Shown: piece by piece, positions 1 through 7,374 of the stretch
How the letters are laid out: each line of letters opens with the position of its first letter
Numbering within the stretch: the first letter of the stretch is position 1
Source of the DNA: Xanthobacteraceae bacterium
GTDB taxonomy: Bacteria; Pseudomonadota; Alphaproteobacteria; Rhizobiales; Xanthobacteraceae
NCBI GenBank assembly: GCA_020441545.1
Contig: JAGRLZ010000060.1
Span: forward strand, 1 to 32,142
Length of the DNA: 32,142 nucleotides
Direction: 5' to 3'
Program-made: the position numbers and the translations under genes
The notes under the pieces: model-generated
Told to the model about the DNA's origin: nothing
Database searches by the model: none
What the model saw: only the letters and a program-made list of their open reading frames with translations

Positions 1-807
1 CTATGTCGCGAACGACCGCGCCGGCGCCTCATGCAGCGCATAGGCATCGGCCCTGCCATCGACGCAGCGGTACAATTCCCGCACCAGCGGATCGTGGCCC
101 GGAATCACCCGGTCGACATGGCCGGCCAGCCGTTCGGCCCTCGCCCAGCCCTCGATCATGTCGCCGAGATTGTAGATGATCGGAAACGGATTCTTGCGGT
201 GCATGTTGGCATAGTAGTGCGCGGCATCCGAGGCCAGGACGACGGGGCCGCGCGCGGTCGGCACCCGCACGACCTGCAGGCCGTCGGAATGGCCGCCGAC
301 ATGATGCAAGGTGACGCCGGGCGCCACCTCGCCGTCGCCGGCATGGAAGACGACGCGCTCGCCATAGACGTGCCGCACCATCAAAGTGACATCCTCCACC
401 GAGAACGGATGCCGCAGCGGGCCGTGGCACATGCAGCGGCCGGTGGCGTAGCTCATCTCGCGATCCTGCAGGTGGAAGCGCGCATTCGGAAACCGATCGA
501 GGTTGCCGGCATGGTCGTAATGCAGATGGGTGACGATCACGTCGCGGATATCGTCCGCCCGGACGCCGAAAGCCGCCAGCGCATCGACCGGGTTGCGCGT
601 CAGCTTGCGGCTGCGCTGCTTCGCCGCCGCCTCGTTGAAGCCGGTATCGACCAGGATGTCGCCGCTACCGCCGCGGATCAGCCAGACGAAATAATCGAGG
701 TCGGAAGCGGCGGTCTCATGCGGGTCCGGCGTCATGAAATTCATGTGCGGGGTGCGCGGCGACATGGTCGCGTAGCGGATGGCGAAGACCTCGTAAGCCG
801 GCTGCAT
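1..807 (-). CDS. Metallo-beta-lactamase-fold hydrolase, N-acyl-homoserine lactonase-like
   Basis: A 268-aa cytoplasmic protein with the zinc-binding signature HLHYDH at residues 94-99. Further putative metal ligands are the His in VGGHSDG, the Asp in LASDAAHYY and the His in VIPGHDP, in the order expected for the AttM/AiiA lactonase branch of the metallo-beta-lactamase fold. Those enzymes open the lactone ring of acyl-homoserine lactone signals and have a similar length. I chose the ATG at 805-807 because a good ribosome site (GGAAGGAG on the minus strand) lies just upstream; an in-frame start at 873 would add 22 basic residues. The stop codon occupies bases 1-3, so the gene is complete. The substrate is inferred from the fold: other lactones or esters are possible. 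No signal peptide is visible. Confidence 0.8.
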   Translation of the reverse strand: MQPAYEVFAIRYATMSPRTPHMNFMTPDPHETAASDLDYFVWLIRGGSGDILVDTGFNEAAAKQRSRKLTRNPVDALAAFGVRADDIRDVIVTHLHYDHAGNLDRFPNARFHLQDREMSYATGRCMCHGPLRHPFSVEDVTLMVRHVYGERVVFHAGDGEVAPGVTLHHVGGHSDGLQVVRVPTARGPVVLASDAAHYYANMHRKNPFPIIYNLGDMIEGWARAERLAGHVDRVIPGHDPLVRELYRCVDGRADAYALHEAPARSFAT

Positions 808-970
808 CAGGCGCGCTCCTTCCCTGGTCCGTTTCCTGTCCGTCTTTGCCTTCTTGTTGCGGACAGAGAGCATGATCGACGGCGAAGGTCAAAGCCCCAA
901 GATGCAGCGATACCATGCCGGGCTCCGGCGGTTCACGGCGAGCCGCTCACGACGATGCACAAAAAGAAAA

Positions 971-998
971 ACGGGCGACCACCCATGTGGTCGCCCGT
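971..998 (-). terminator. Rho-independent terminator of the two-barrel OMP gene
   Basis: A perfect 12-bp stem (971-982 with 987-998) and a 4-nt loop. Reading the minus strand it is followed by a T-rich tract (complement of 960-970). It lies about 95 bp past the stop of the minus-strand gene that ends at 1092, and it separates that gene from the lactonase-like gene. Confidence 0.85.
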
Positions 999-1027
999 TT
1001 TGCGCTTTCTCTCGAAGGCCGGCAGGA

Positions 1028-1069
1028 GTTCTTAAATCCGCGTTCTTGAATCCGCGTTCTTAAATCCGC
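1028..1069. repeat. Three tandem 14-bp repeats
   Basis: Three consecutive copies of gttcttraatccgc (1028-1041, 1042-1055, 1056-1069); the middle copy differs by one base. They sit between the stop of the outer-membrane protein gene and its terminator, so they would lie in the 3' untranslated RNA. No function is apparent. Confidence 0.9.
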
Positions 1070-1091
1070 GTTTCTCCGGCCTGCTACGACA

Positions 1092-2993
1092 TCAGTACTT
1101 CGCGACCACCGGACCCGGTGCAAAGCGATAGTTGACGCCGACGGTCGAGACGAAGCCGGTCTGGCGGACATTGATCGCGCCGCTGGCCGGCAGGTTGTAG
1201 CGGTCGGTGCCCATGTCGAAGTAATTGGTCTCGGTGCGCACCGTCCAGTTCCGGGCGATCGCGAATTCCGAGCCGATGCCGATGGTCCAGCCGACCCGCG
1301 AGCGCTTCGCACTGTCACCGCAGCCAGCCAGGTTCAGCGGATTCGTCGGAGCCGTGTTGCAGGCCGTCGAGATCTTGAGGTCACCGAACGCCGCACCCGC
1401 CCGGGCGTACCACAGCGAACGATCGGTGAGCGCATAGCCGAGCTTGGCGGTCGCCGTGCCGAACCAGTTGATATCGGTCTGGCAGGTGAAGAACACACCG
1501 TTGGGGCAGCCGCGCCCGCCGTGGGCGTTGGTGGCATTGAGGCTGCCTTCGACGCCAACCACCCACTTGCCGATCTGGCGGTCGTAGCCGATCTGGCCGC
1601 CGCCGATCGCGCCGGCGAAGCGCGGATTGGCCGTGGTGCCGAACCCAAGGAAGTCCCAGTCGGTCTTGCCGTTGAGCAGGCCGAAGCTGCCGCCGATGAA
1701 GAAGCCGGTCCAGTTATAGGCCGTCGACATCATCATCGGCGCCTTGGCGGCCTTGGTGTAGAGCGGCGCCACGCCCGCGATCATCTCCGGCGTGAACTGA
1801 TAGCGCAGGCCGCCGTTGATGCTGTAGCCGTGGACGCTGTCGCCGGTGCGGTAGTCGCCGCGCAGGTAGCCGAGCAGGCCGGTGCCCTTGACCTGGCCGG
1901 CGATGCCGAGGCCGAACTGGCCGTAGGTGCCGATATTGGTCGAGACGATGCTGCCGTTCGAGCCGACCACCGGGAACGCCGCGTCATCGAACGACGAGCG
2001 GACCGATCCCGCGAACTCATGATAGACGCTGGCGATACCGAACGGCTGCCAGATCATGTTGCCGGAATCGATGGTGGTGCCGGCGCGCAGGCTCAACCGG
2101 CCGAGATTGCTCTTGATGTCATTGATCCGCAGGGTGCCGGGCAGGGTCAGCCCGGTGCCGTTCACCGCCGCGCCCGAGACGTTGAGCGGATCGACGCGAA
2201 CGCGCGAGATCACGATGCCCGCCGACGGCTCGATGAACCAGTTGTTGCCGAGCTGGTGATTGTAGCCGACGTTGCCGGTGAAGGAGAGGCCGCGCGCATC
2301 CAGCCGCTGGTTGAACAGGCCGCCGACCAGCGGGTCGTTCAGCGAGTTCTGGTAATAGTCGGCGCGGATCTGGCCGTCGACGAAGAAGCCGCCGCGGGTC
2401 GCCGCCACATAGACGCCGGCGAACGGCACCTGGAGCTGATCCTCGAAGGTGCCGCCGAGCGGATTCAGCGGACCGGCCGACGACTTGTCGCGCGCCTTGG
2501 CGCCGAGATAGCCGACCGAGGAGCCGACATGGACGTTCCAGCCGTTCCAGTTCAGCCGCGCGATGTCGGCGCCGGCCTGGACACCGGCGAAGTTCAAGGT
2601 GGTTTCGCTGTCGCAGGTCACCTGGCCCGGCAGCGTCCGGCCGAAAATCGAGATATTCGAGGTCGTGCTGGTGGACTTGGTGGTGACCTCGCCGCCGATG
2701 CCGCGCACCCACACGCCGCCGCCTTCCTGATTCGGCGCGGGATTGCCGGGGGCACTGACGAACGCGGTCGACTGGCTCAGGAACGCCGTGTTCGCGGTGT
2801 TGATCGCCGATACCAGCGAATTGACCTGGGTCCCGTTCGCAAAGGCGATATACGGAGCCGCCAAGGCGGTGAGGCCGGTGCCGGTGCAGGCCGCCATCGC
2901 GCCCGAGGACGAGACCGCCAGGGCCAGGGCAGCGGAGCCGAGCGCCAGGACGTTGCGGCGCTTGCTCGTGCGGGTTGCGGTAGCGTTGGACAT
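1092..2993 (-). CDS. Outer-membrane protein with two consecutive beta-barrel regions
   Basis: A 633-aa exported protein. Residues 1-34 form a signal peptide (basic KRR, hydrophobic stretch, cleavage after AMA). Residues of roughly 75-400 have alternating hydrophobic/Gly-rich strands resembling an autotransporter-type or porin-like barrel. From about residue 425 a second unit starts with YNWTGFFIGGSFG, the typical opening of the Omp25/Omp31 small-barrel family of Rhizobiales, and ends in VGVNYRF, a normal barrel-terminal signal ending in Phe, plus a 9-residue tail. No large passenger domain is visible. The ATG at 2991-2993 fits the signal peptide; an upstream in-frame start at 3086 would bury it. 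The gene is divergent from the first OmpA-domain gene and followed by a strong terminator, so it is probably monocistronic. Its role is likely structural or porin-like. Confidence 0.8.
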   Translation of the reverse strand: MSNATATRTSKRRNVLALGSAALALAVSSSGAMAACTGTGLTALAAPYIAFANGTQVNSLVSAINTANTAFLSQSTAFVSAPGNPAPNQEGGGVWVRGIGGEVTTKSTSTTSNISIFGRTLPGQVTCDSETTLNFAGVQAGADIARLNWNGWNVHVGSSVGYLGAKARDKSSAGPLNPLGGTFEDQLQVPFAGVYVAATRGGFFVDGQIRADYYQNSLNDPLVGGLFNQRLDARGLSFTGNVGYNHQLGNNWFIEPSAGIVISRVRVDPLNVSGAAVNGTGLTLPGTLRINDIKSNLGRLSLRAGTTIDSGNMIWQPFGIASVYHEFAGSVRSSFDDAAFPVVGSNGSIVSTNIGTYGQFGLGIAGQVKGTGLLGYLRGDYRTGDSVHGYSINGGLRYQFTPEMIAGVAPLYTKAAKAPMMMSTAYNWTGFFIGGSFGLLNGKTDWDFLGFGTTANPRFAGAIGGGQIGYDRQIGKWVVGVEGSLNATNAHGGRGCPNGVFFTCQTDINWFGTATAKLGYALTDRSLWYARAGAAFGDLKISTACNTAPTNPLNLAGCGDSAKRSRVGWTIGIGSEFAIARNWTVRTETNYFDMGTDRYNLPASGAINVRQTGFVSTVGVNYRFAPGPVVAKY

Positions 2994-3362
2994 CAGGACT
3001 GGCCCCCAAAAGTTCGAAATAAAACCGGCGATACTCACGGTCATTTGTAACCCAGCGTGCTTGGCGCGAAAAGTTGAGAGCACCACTTTTGCCGGTCATC
3101 CCCGCGACTCTTCTGCCGGCTGTGGTCTCGCGGCAACATTGCGGCCGTGCCGCGGGGTCATTTTGTCGCAATCGTGGTTGAACCCGATACCTTTGCGTGA
3201 CGTCTCATCACTATCAGGCCGATCGACGGTCCGTCTTTTCCGGTCCCCAGGCGCCGCAATGTGATTCCGGTCACAGCCCCGGGACCGATACCAGGCCAGA
3301 CTATCGATCGATCGGCTCCGCTGTCCGGAGCCGTCCAGGATGTAAGGAAAATGGAGGCGATC
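2994..3362. other. Divergent intergenic region between OMP and OmpA-like genes
   Basis: 369 bases without a convincing gene. It must carry promoters for both divergent outer-membrane genes. The one clear element is the CRP-like palindrome at 3260-3275, which is listed separately. I could not place promoter hexamers with confidence. Confidence 0.6.
3260..3275. promoter_or_regulatory. CRP-like operator, perfect TGTGA-N6-TCACA
   Basis: Bases 3260-3264 are TGTGA and 3271-3275 are TCACA, separated by TTCCGG. This is the exact core consensus known for enterobacterial CRP. The site ends 87 bp before the ATG of the OmpA-domain gene. The window encodes a Crp-family regulator whose recognition helix keeps the Arg-Glu-(x3)-Arg pattern that reads this core. 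Binding is inferred. Confidence 0.6.
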
Positions 3363-4004
3363 ATGATGGACCGACGCAGTTATCTCGGACGAACGGTGGC
3401 CGTGGCCGTCCTGGCCGCCGGCCTCGCATGGACGTTCGCACCGCACCCGGCCGCCGCCGGCGACCTCTCGGCGCAACAGATCCTCGAGGGCCTCAAGACC
3501 TCGAAGACCCGCAGCCTGAGCGCAGCGACCCGAACCGACCTCAGCGCGGACGACCTGGCTTTCATCAAGCGGGTGCGCCGCACGCGCTCGCTTTCCATGG
3601 GCGACCGCGAGCACATGGCGGCGATCGCGGCCAAGCGGCCGAAGATCGACCTCGACATCAATTTCGAGTTCGACTCCGCGCGGCTGACGCCGCGGGCCCA
3701 ACCGCAGCTCGACAACCTCGGCAAGGCTCTGACCAGCCCTGAACTGTCCGGCGCGATCATCATGCTGGGCGGCCACACCGACGCCAAAGGCAGCGAAGCC
3801 TACAATCAGAAGCTGTCCGAGCGGCGCGCGGAGACGGTGAAAAAATACCTCGTCAAGCACTTCCGCATTCCGCCGCAGAATCTTATGGCTTCCGGCTACG
3901 GCGAGAAGGGCCTGAAGAATCCGGCCGATCCGTATGACGGCGCCAACAGGCGCGTCGAAATCGTCAACGTCGCCGAGAAGGAGCAGGCATCGAACCTGAA
4001 GTGA
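3363..4004 (+). CDS. OmpA-domain envelope protein (first paralogue)
   Basis: A 213-aa exported protein. The N-terminal ~32 residues form a signal peptide (hydrophobic AVAVLAAGLAWTFA, then AAAG). The C-terminal half is an OmpA-like peptidoglycan-binding domain: IDLDINFEFDSARL opens it, GGHTDAKGS, YNQKLSERRAETVKKYL and NRRVEIVN are its conserved segments, including the Asp and Arg that bind diaminopimelate in this family. The linker between signal and domain holds the short motif TRSLS twice, which is shared with the paralogue at 9244-9912. I chose ATG 3363 because GGAGG at 3353-3357 is correctly spaced; ATG at 3351 is less likely. No transmembrane barrel is present, so the protein is a periplasmic or anchored cell-wall tether. 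A CRP-like site lies upstream. Confidence 0.88.
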   Translation: MMDRRSYLGRTVAVAVLAAGLAWTFAPHPAAAGDLSAQQILEGLKTSKTRSLSAATRTDLSADDLAFIKRVRRTRSLSMGDREHMAAIAAKRPKIDLDINFEFDSARLTPRAQPQLDNLGKALTSPELSGAIIMLGGHTDAKGSEAYNQKLSERRAETVKKYLVKHFRIPPQNLMASGYGEKGLKNPADPYDGANRRVEIVNVAEKEQASNLK

Positions 4005-4497
4005 CCGATATGCCGTGGCACCGCCGGACGGTCTGCGCGTTTTCCGGCGGCGCCGCGACGCTTCTGCCAATTGCCTGTTCGGAGTGGAAACGGTAGGCTT
4101 TATATTAAATTGAGCAGAGCCTGCCGTCCCGCGTCGGACCGGCGTCACGGCATCTCGTCACAGTCGCTCCGGCCGATGCCGCGAGAGGTGGTGGCCACGG
4201 GAGGTTGAAGCAGGTTGAAGCGAGGACTGTTGCAGCGCACAATTCCTGCGGCGACAGGCTTCCGGCAACAGGCTTCCGGCGACAGGCTCTTCCGGCGACA
4301 GGCTGTTGCAGCAACTGAGTTGTTGCAGCAACTGAATGAGCGATGCCGCGGCGATAGCGAATGAGCGATTTAAGGTGTTGCAGCGACAGGCTGTTGCAGC
4401 AAAGGACGGTCCGGAACGAGAGATTTTGTTGGAAGAGGACGCTGGGAAAGGACACGTGTGATCGAAGCCGGTCGCCGGTCCCGACAAGCGAGACGCG
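4005..4497. other. Long repeat-rich intergenic region upstream of the caspase gene
   Basis: 493 bases with no convincing gene. A weak hairpin (4021-4028 with 4043-4050) follows the OmpA-like stop codon but lacks a T-run. An AT-rich patch at 4099-4112 could be part of a promoter. From 4202 on the sequence is built of short repeats: aggttgaagc twice (4202-4221), several cgacaggct units (about 4252-4392), gaatgagcgat twice, and palindromic GTTGC-A-GCAAC words that are listed separately. Confidence 0.7.
4229..4403. repeat. Five GTTGCAGC-type words, two of them perfect palindromes
   Basis: The 11-bp word gttgcagcaac occurs perfectly at 4305-4315 and 4322-4332; close variants are at 4229-4239 (gcgca ending), 4377-4387 (gcgac ending) and 4393-4403 (gcaaa ending). 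GTTGC and GCAAC are exact inverted partners around a central A. Start-to-start spacings are 76, 17, 55 and 16 bp. The paired 16-17 bp spacings would suit tandem operator half-sites, but slippage-generated repeats are equally possible. Confidence 0.7.
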
Positions 4498-6687
4498 ATG
4501 ATCAACCGCCTTGTGCCCGTGCTGACGGTGATTGCAGGAGCCATTGTGGCGATGCTCCTGGGCGCCGATGCCGCATGGGCGCAGAAACGGGTCGCGCTGG
4601 TGGTCGGCAACTCCGCTTACCAGACCGTGCCGCAGCTTCCGAATCCGTCGCGCGACGCCAATTCGGTCGCCAAGATGTTCCGCGATGCCGGTTTCGACAA
4701 GGTCGACATCATCCTCGATGCCGGCAACCTCAACTTCAAGCGCGCGATCCGCAAGTTCCAGGATGAGTCCGACCGCGCCGACATCGCCGTGATCTATTAC
4801 GCCGGACACGGAATCGAGATCGGCGGCACCAACTACCTGATTCCGGTCGATGCCCGTCTTGCCAGCGACCGCGACGCCGAGGACGAGGCCATTACCTTGG
4901 AGCGGCTGGTGTCGTCCGCCGACGGCGCCAAGAAGCTGCGGGTCGTCATTCTCGACGCCTGCCGCGACAATCCCTTTACGGTGAAGATGCGCCGCGAGCG
5001 GCGAACGGCGAGCCGGGCGGTCACCGCCAGCGGCCTCGGCAAGGTCGAGCCGACCAGCACCGACACGCTGATCGCCTATGCGGCCAAGGCCGGCTCCACC
5101 GCGGAGGACGGCGTCGGCGACCACAGCCCGTTCACCACGGCGCTGCTCAAGAACCTGACCATCCCGGGGCTCGATATCCGCCTCGCATTCGGCCGCATCC
5201 GCGACGAGGTGCTCAAGATGACGGGCAGCCGCCAGGAGCCGTTCGTGTACGGCTCGCTCGGCGGCGGCAATATTTCCCTGGTGCCCGCTCCGGCCGAAAC
5301 CAGGGAAGCGCCCTCCAGCGCCACCGACATCAAGGCGGACTACGACCTCGTGGCCAAGATCGGCTCGAAGCGGGCCTGGGAGGTCTTTCTCGGCACCTAC
5401 AAGACCGGCTTCTATGCCGATCTGGCGCGGGCCCAGCTCGCGAGCCTCGCCGAGAAGAGTGCCGGCGCGGTCGCACGGCCGCCGTCCGGGAACGTGGCCG
5501 TGCCCGATGTCGACGACAAAACCATGGCTCCCGGACGCGAGCCGTCGGCGCGTGAAACCGCCGACTGGAACAGGGTCAAGGACAGCACCAGCCCGGCGGC
5601 GCTCGAGCGCTTCATCCGCCGGCATCCCGATTCGCCGCTTGCGATTTCGGCGCAGCAGCGCCTCGACGTGCTGAAACAGGCGGCCCAGGAGCGCGAGGAA
5701 AAGGCGCGCGCCGAACGCGAACGGGCGCGCGCCGAGCGCGAAGCCGCCCGCGAGGCGGCGCTCAAGGCGGCCGAGGAGGCCCGCAAGGAAGCCGGGCGCA
5801 AGAAGGCCGAGGCGCTGGCCGCTCGGAAGCGCGACGAGGAAGAACGCCGCGCCAAGGCGCTCGAGGCCGCCGAACGGGCCAAGGCGCTCGAAGCCGAACG
5901 CAGGGCCGCCGAAGCGAAGCGGGAGGCCGAGGAGGCCGAGAAGGCCAAGCAGGCGGCGCGGGCGGCCGCGTTGCGGGCCGAGAGCGAGCGCCGCGCCAAG
6001 GCGGCTGCAGAAGCCCGCAGGAAGGCCGAGGAAGCCGCCGCGCTGGAGGCCGCCTGCAAGGCGCAGCAAGGCAAGCTCGAGGCGATCATCGCCAAGGGCA
6101 GCGAAGGCAGCGGCATCGCCGATCTCAAGTCGTTCGAGAAGACCATCACCTGCGACCGGATCAGGCCGCAGGCCGTCGCCGCGCTCGAGAAGTTCGACGA
6201 CGAAGCCGCCAAGCGCGCCGCGGCCCAGCCGAATTCGCCCGAACTGGTTCGCGCCGCGCAGACCCAGCTGGCGCGGATCGGCTGCATCAGCGATACGCCG
6301 GACGGCGTGCTGGGGCCGAACACCAAGAGCGCGCTGACCCGCTACCTCGCCGCGAAGGGCCGGAAGTCCGGCAGCGATATCGACGTGACCGAAGCGATGG
6401 TCGCCGGCCTGAAGAAGGAAGGCGGCCGGGTCTGCATGCCGGAGTGCAAGGCCGACGAAACCCTCAAGGGTAGTGTCTGCATCGCCAACGCCAAGCCGGA
6501 AGAGCCGAAGACCCATGCCCGCGACTCGCGTCACGAGCGGCGCAAATCGGCAAGGCGCGAACGCACGCGGCCAAGCCACGCCAGCCGTCCGGCGCCGCGG
6601 GCGCGGCAGCAGGCGTCGTCGCGCCCGTCGTCCCGTTATGGCGGTGGTGGCGGCGGACATGCGACGATGATCGGCGTCGGGTTTTAG
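4498..6687 (+). CDS. Secreted caspase-family (peptidase C14) protein with coiled coil and peptidoglycan-binding-like region
   Basis: A 729-aa protein. A signal peptide covers residues 1-28 (cleavage after AWA). The caspase p20-like domain spans roughly 30-260. Its catalytic His104 lies in YYAGHGIE and the catalytic Cys155 in LDACRDNPF, so both members of the dyad are intact. A low-complexity Ala/Glu/Arg/Lys region at about 384-521 should form a long coiled coil. Residues of about 580-621 (QTQLARIGC ... DGVLGPNTKSAL) resemble a peptidoglycan-binding fold, followed by a Cys-containing segment and a very basic, Gly-rich tail. The likely site of action is the periplasm. It lies between an OmpA-domain gene and a paralogous caspase-like gene. 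Family members are cysteine endopeptidases, often cutting after basic residues; substrate and activation are unknown. The stop codon overlaps a dispersed repeat. Confidence 0.88.
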   Translation: MINRLVPVLTVIAGAIVAMLLGADAAWAQKRVALVVGNSAYQTVPQLPNPSRDANSVAKMFRDAGFDKVDIILDAGNLNFKRAIRKFQDESDRADIAVIYYAGHGIEIGGTNYLIPVDARLASDRDAEDEAITLERLVSSADGAKKLRVVILDACRDNPFTVKMRRERRTASRAVTASGLGKVEPTSTDTLIAYAAKAGSTAEDGVGDHSPFTTALLKNLTIPGLDIRLAFGRIRDEVLKMTGSRQEPFVYGSLGGGNISLVPAPAETREAPSSATDIKADYDLVAKIGSKRAWEVFLGTYKTGFYADLARAQLASLAEKSAGAVARPPSGNVAVPDVDDKTMAPGREPSARETADWNRVKDSTSPAALERFIRRHPDSPLAISAQQRLDVLKQAAQEREEKARAERERARAEREAAREAALKAAEEARKEAGRKKAEALAARKRDEEERRAKALEAAERAKALEAERRAAEAKREAEEAEKAKQAARAAALRAESERRAKAAAEARRKAEEAAALEAACKAQQGKLEAIIAKGSEGSGIADLKSFEKTITCDRIRPQAVAALEKFDDEAAKRAAAQPNSPELVRAAQTQLARIGCISDTPDGVLGPNTKSALTRYLAAKGRKSGSDIDVTEAMVAGLKKEGGRVCMPECKADETLKGSVCIANAKPEEPKTHARDSRHERRKSARRERTRPSHASRPAPRARQQASSRPSSRYGGGGGGHATMIGVGF

Positions 6688-6746
6688 AGTATGATCGCGA
6701 AAAGCGGGAGCCGGTTCTCGCAAAAAGACCATGTTCAAACATAAAA
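6686..6746. repeat. Dispersed Rhizobiales-type intergenic palindromic element (copy 1)
   Basis: An imperfect dyad of about 60 bp beginning at the stop codon of the caspase gene; its inner arms gcgaaaagc and ggttctcgc pair almost completely. The order of blocks (agagtatgatc, gaaaagcggg, gccggtt, gaccatgttcaaac) matches from memory an intergenic repeat abundant in Bradyrhizobium and Rhodopseudomonas genomes. It may act as an RNA 3' hairpin. A genome-wide copy count would settle the identity. Confidence 0.6.
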
Positions 6747-6909
6747 GAGAAACGGCGGGTCTGATTCAACACAAGCGGATCGGGGTCCGGTGGCCCGGCC
6801 CCGATATCTGCGATACGCTCCGGCAAACGTGGCCGCGAATGTCGGAGTTGCCGCAAATGCCGGAATCGAGACGAGAGCGTCACGACGACGGCGCATAGGA
6901 GTACCGACC

Positions 6910-7209
6910 ATGGTTCAGCCCGTCGATCGGCGCAGCCGATCCCGCATCGCCGCCGCATGTCGTATCGCCGCATGTCTTGTCGCCACATGTCTTGCGGCCG
7001 GTATTTTCATATCCGCGCCCGCGGCGGCGGCCGATGGCGCCCGGTCGGCGACCGGCATGCGGACGGCCAGCGTCAGGCTCGCGAGCGCGCAACCCGTACG
7101 CGCCATCCGGCAGTGGATCTTCGCCATGCCACGGCCCCATCGGGTTTCCAATTGCCGCGCCCCGCGGTGCGGCAACGACGTCGTGCTGTTTCTCGGCATC
7201 GGCTACTGA
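6910..7209 (+). CDS. Small secreted protein of unknown function
   Basis: A 99-aa protein that I do not recognise. The start at 6910 is supported by AGGAG at 6897-6901, 8 bases upstream. The first ~41 residues look like a signal peptide (SRSRIAA, hydrophobic core, APAAAA). The mature part is basic, with one CRAPRC pair of cysteines near the C-terminus and a hydrophobic ending (VVLFLGIGY). Within the signal peptide, bases 6951-6995 are three 15-bp tandem repeats giving AACRI/AACLV/ATCLA. It sits alone between two caspase-family genes, so a role in that cluster is possible but unsupported. It could be a lineage-specific gene. Confidence 0.55.
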   Translation: MVQPVDRRSRSRIAAACRIAACLVATCLAAGIFISAPAAAADGARSATGMRTASVRLASAQPVRAIRQWIFAMPRPHRVSNCRAPRCGNDVVLFLGIGY

Positions 7210-7374
7210 GACGCCAGGCCGGCATTGCACCCGCACCGCATTGTCGCGGCCGGGCAGAGCAATCCGCCAGATCAATCGCTGCGTCGCCGGCGGTTTGAAA
7301 ATGCAATATCCGTAGAGTAAGCTTTTCCAGGCGCAGGGAATTGACCGGCGCTTTCCGCTTCGGGCCCGCGTCTC

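Noticed and set aside
3196..3212. A further CRP-like site, CGTGA ... TCACT
   Set aside because: The spacer is 7 instead of 6 bases and both halves carry a mismatch; not counted as a site.
4105..6738. An 877-codon minus-strand frame opposite the active caspase gene
   Set aside because: It is antisense to a gene with clear catalytic motifs, and its Leu/Gly/Arg-rich repeats mirror the coiled-coil codons of the real gene.
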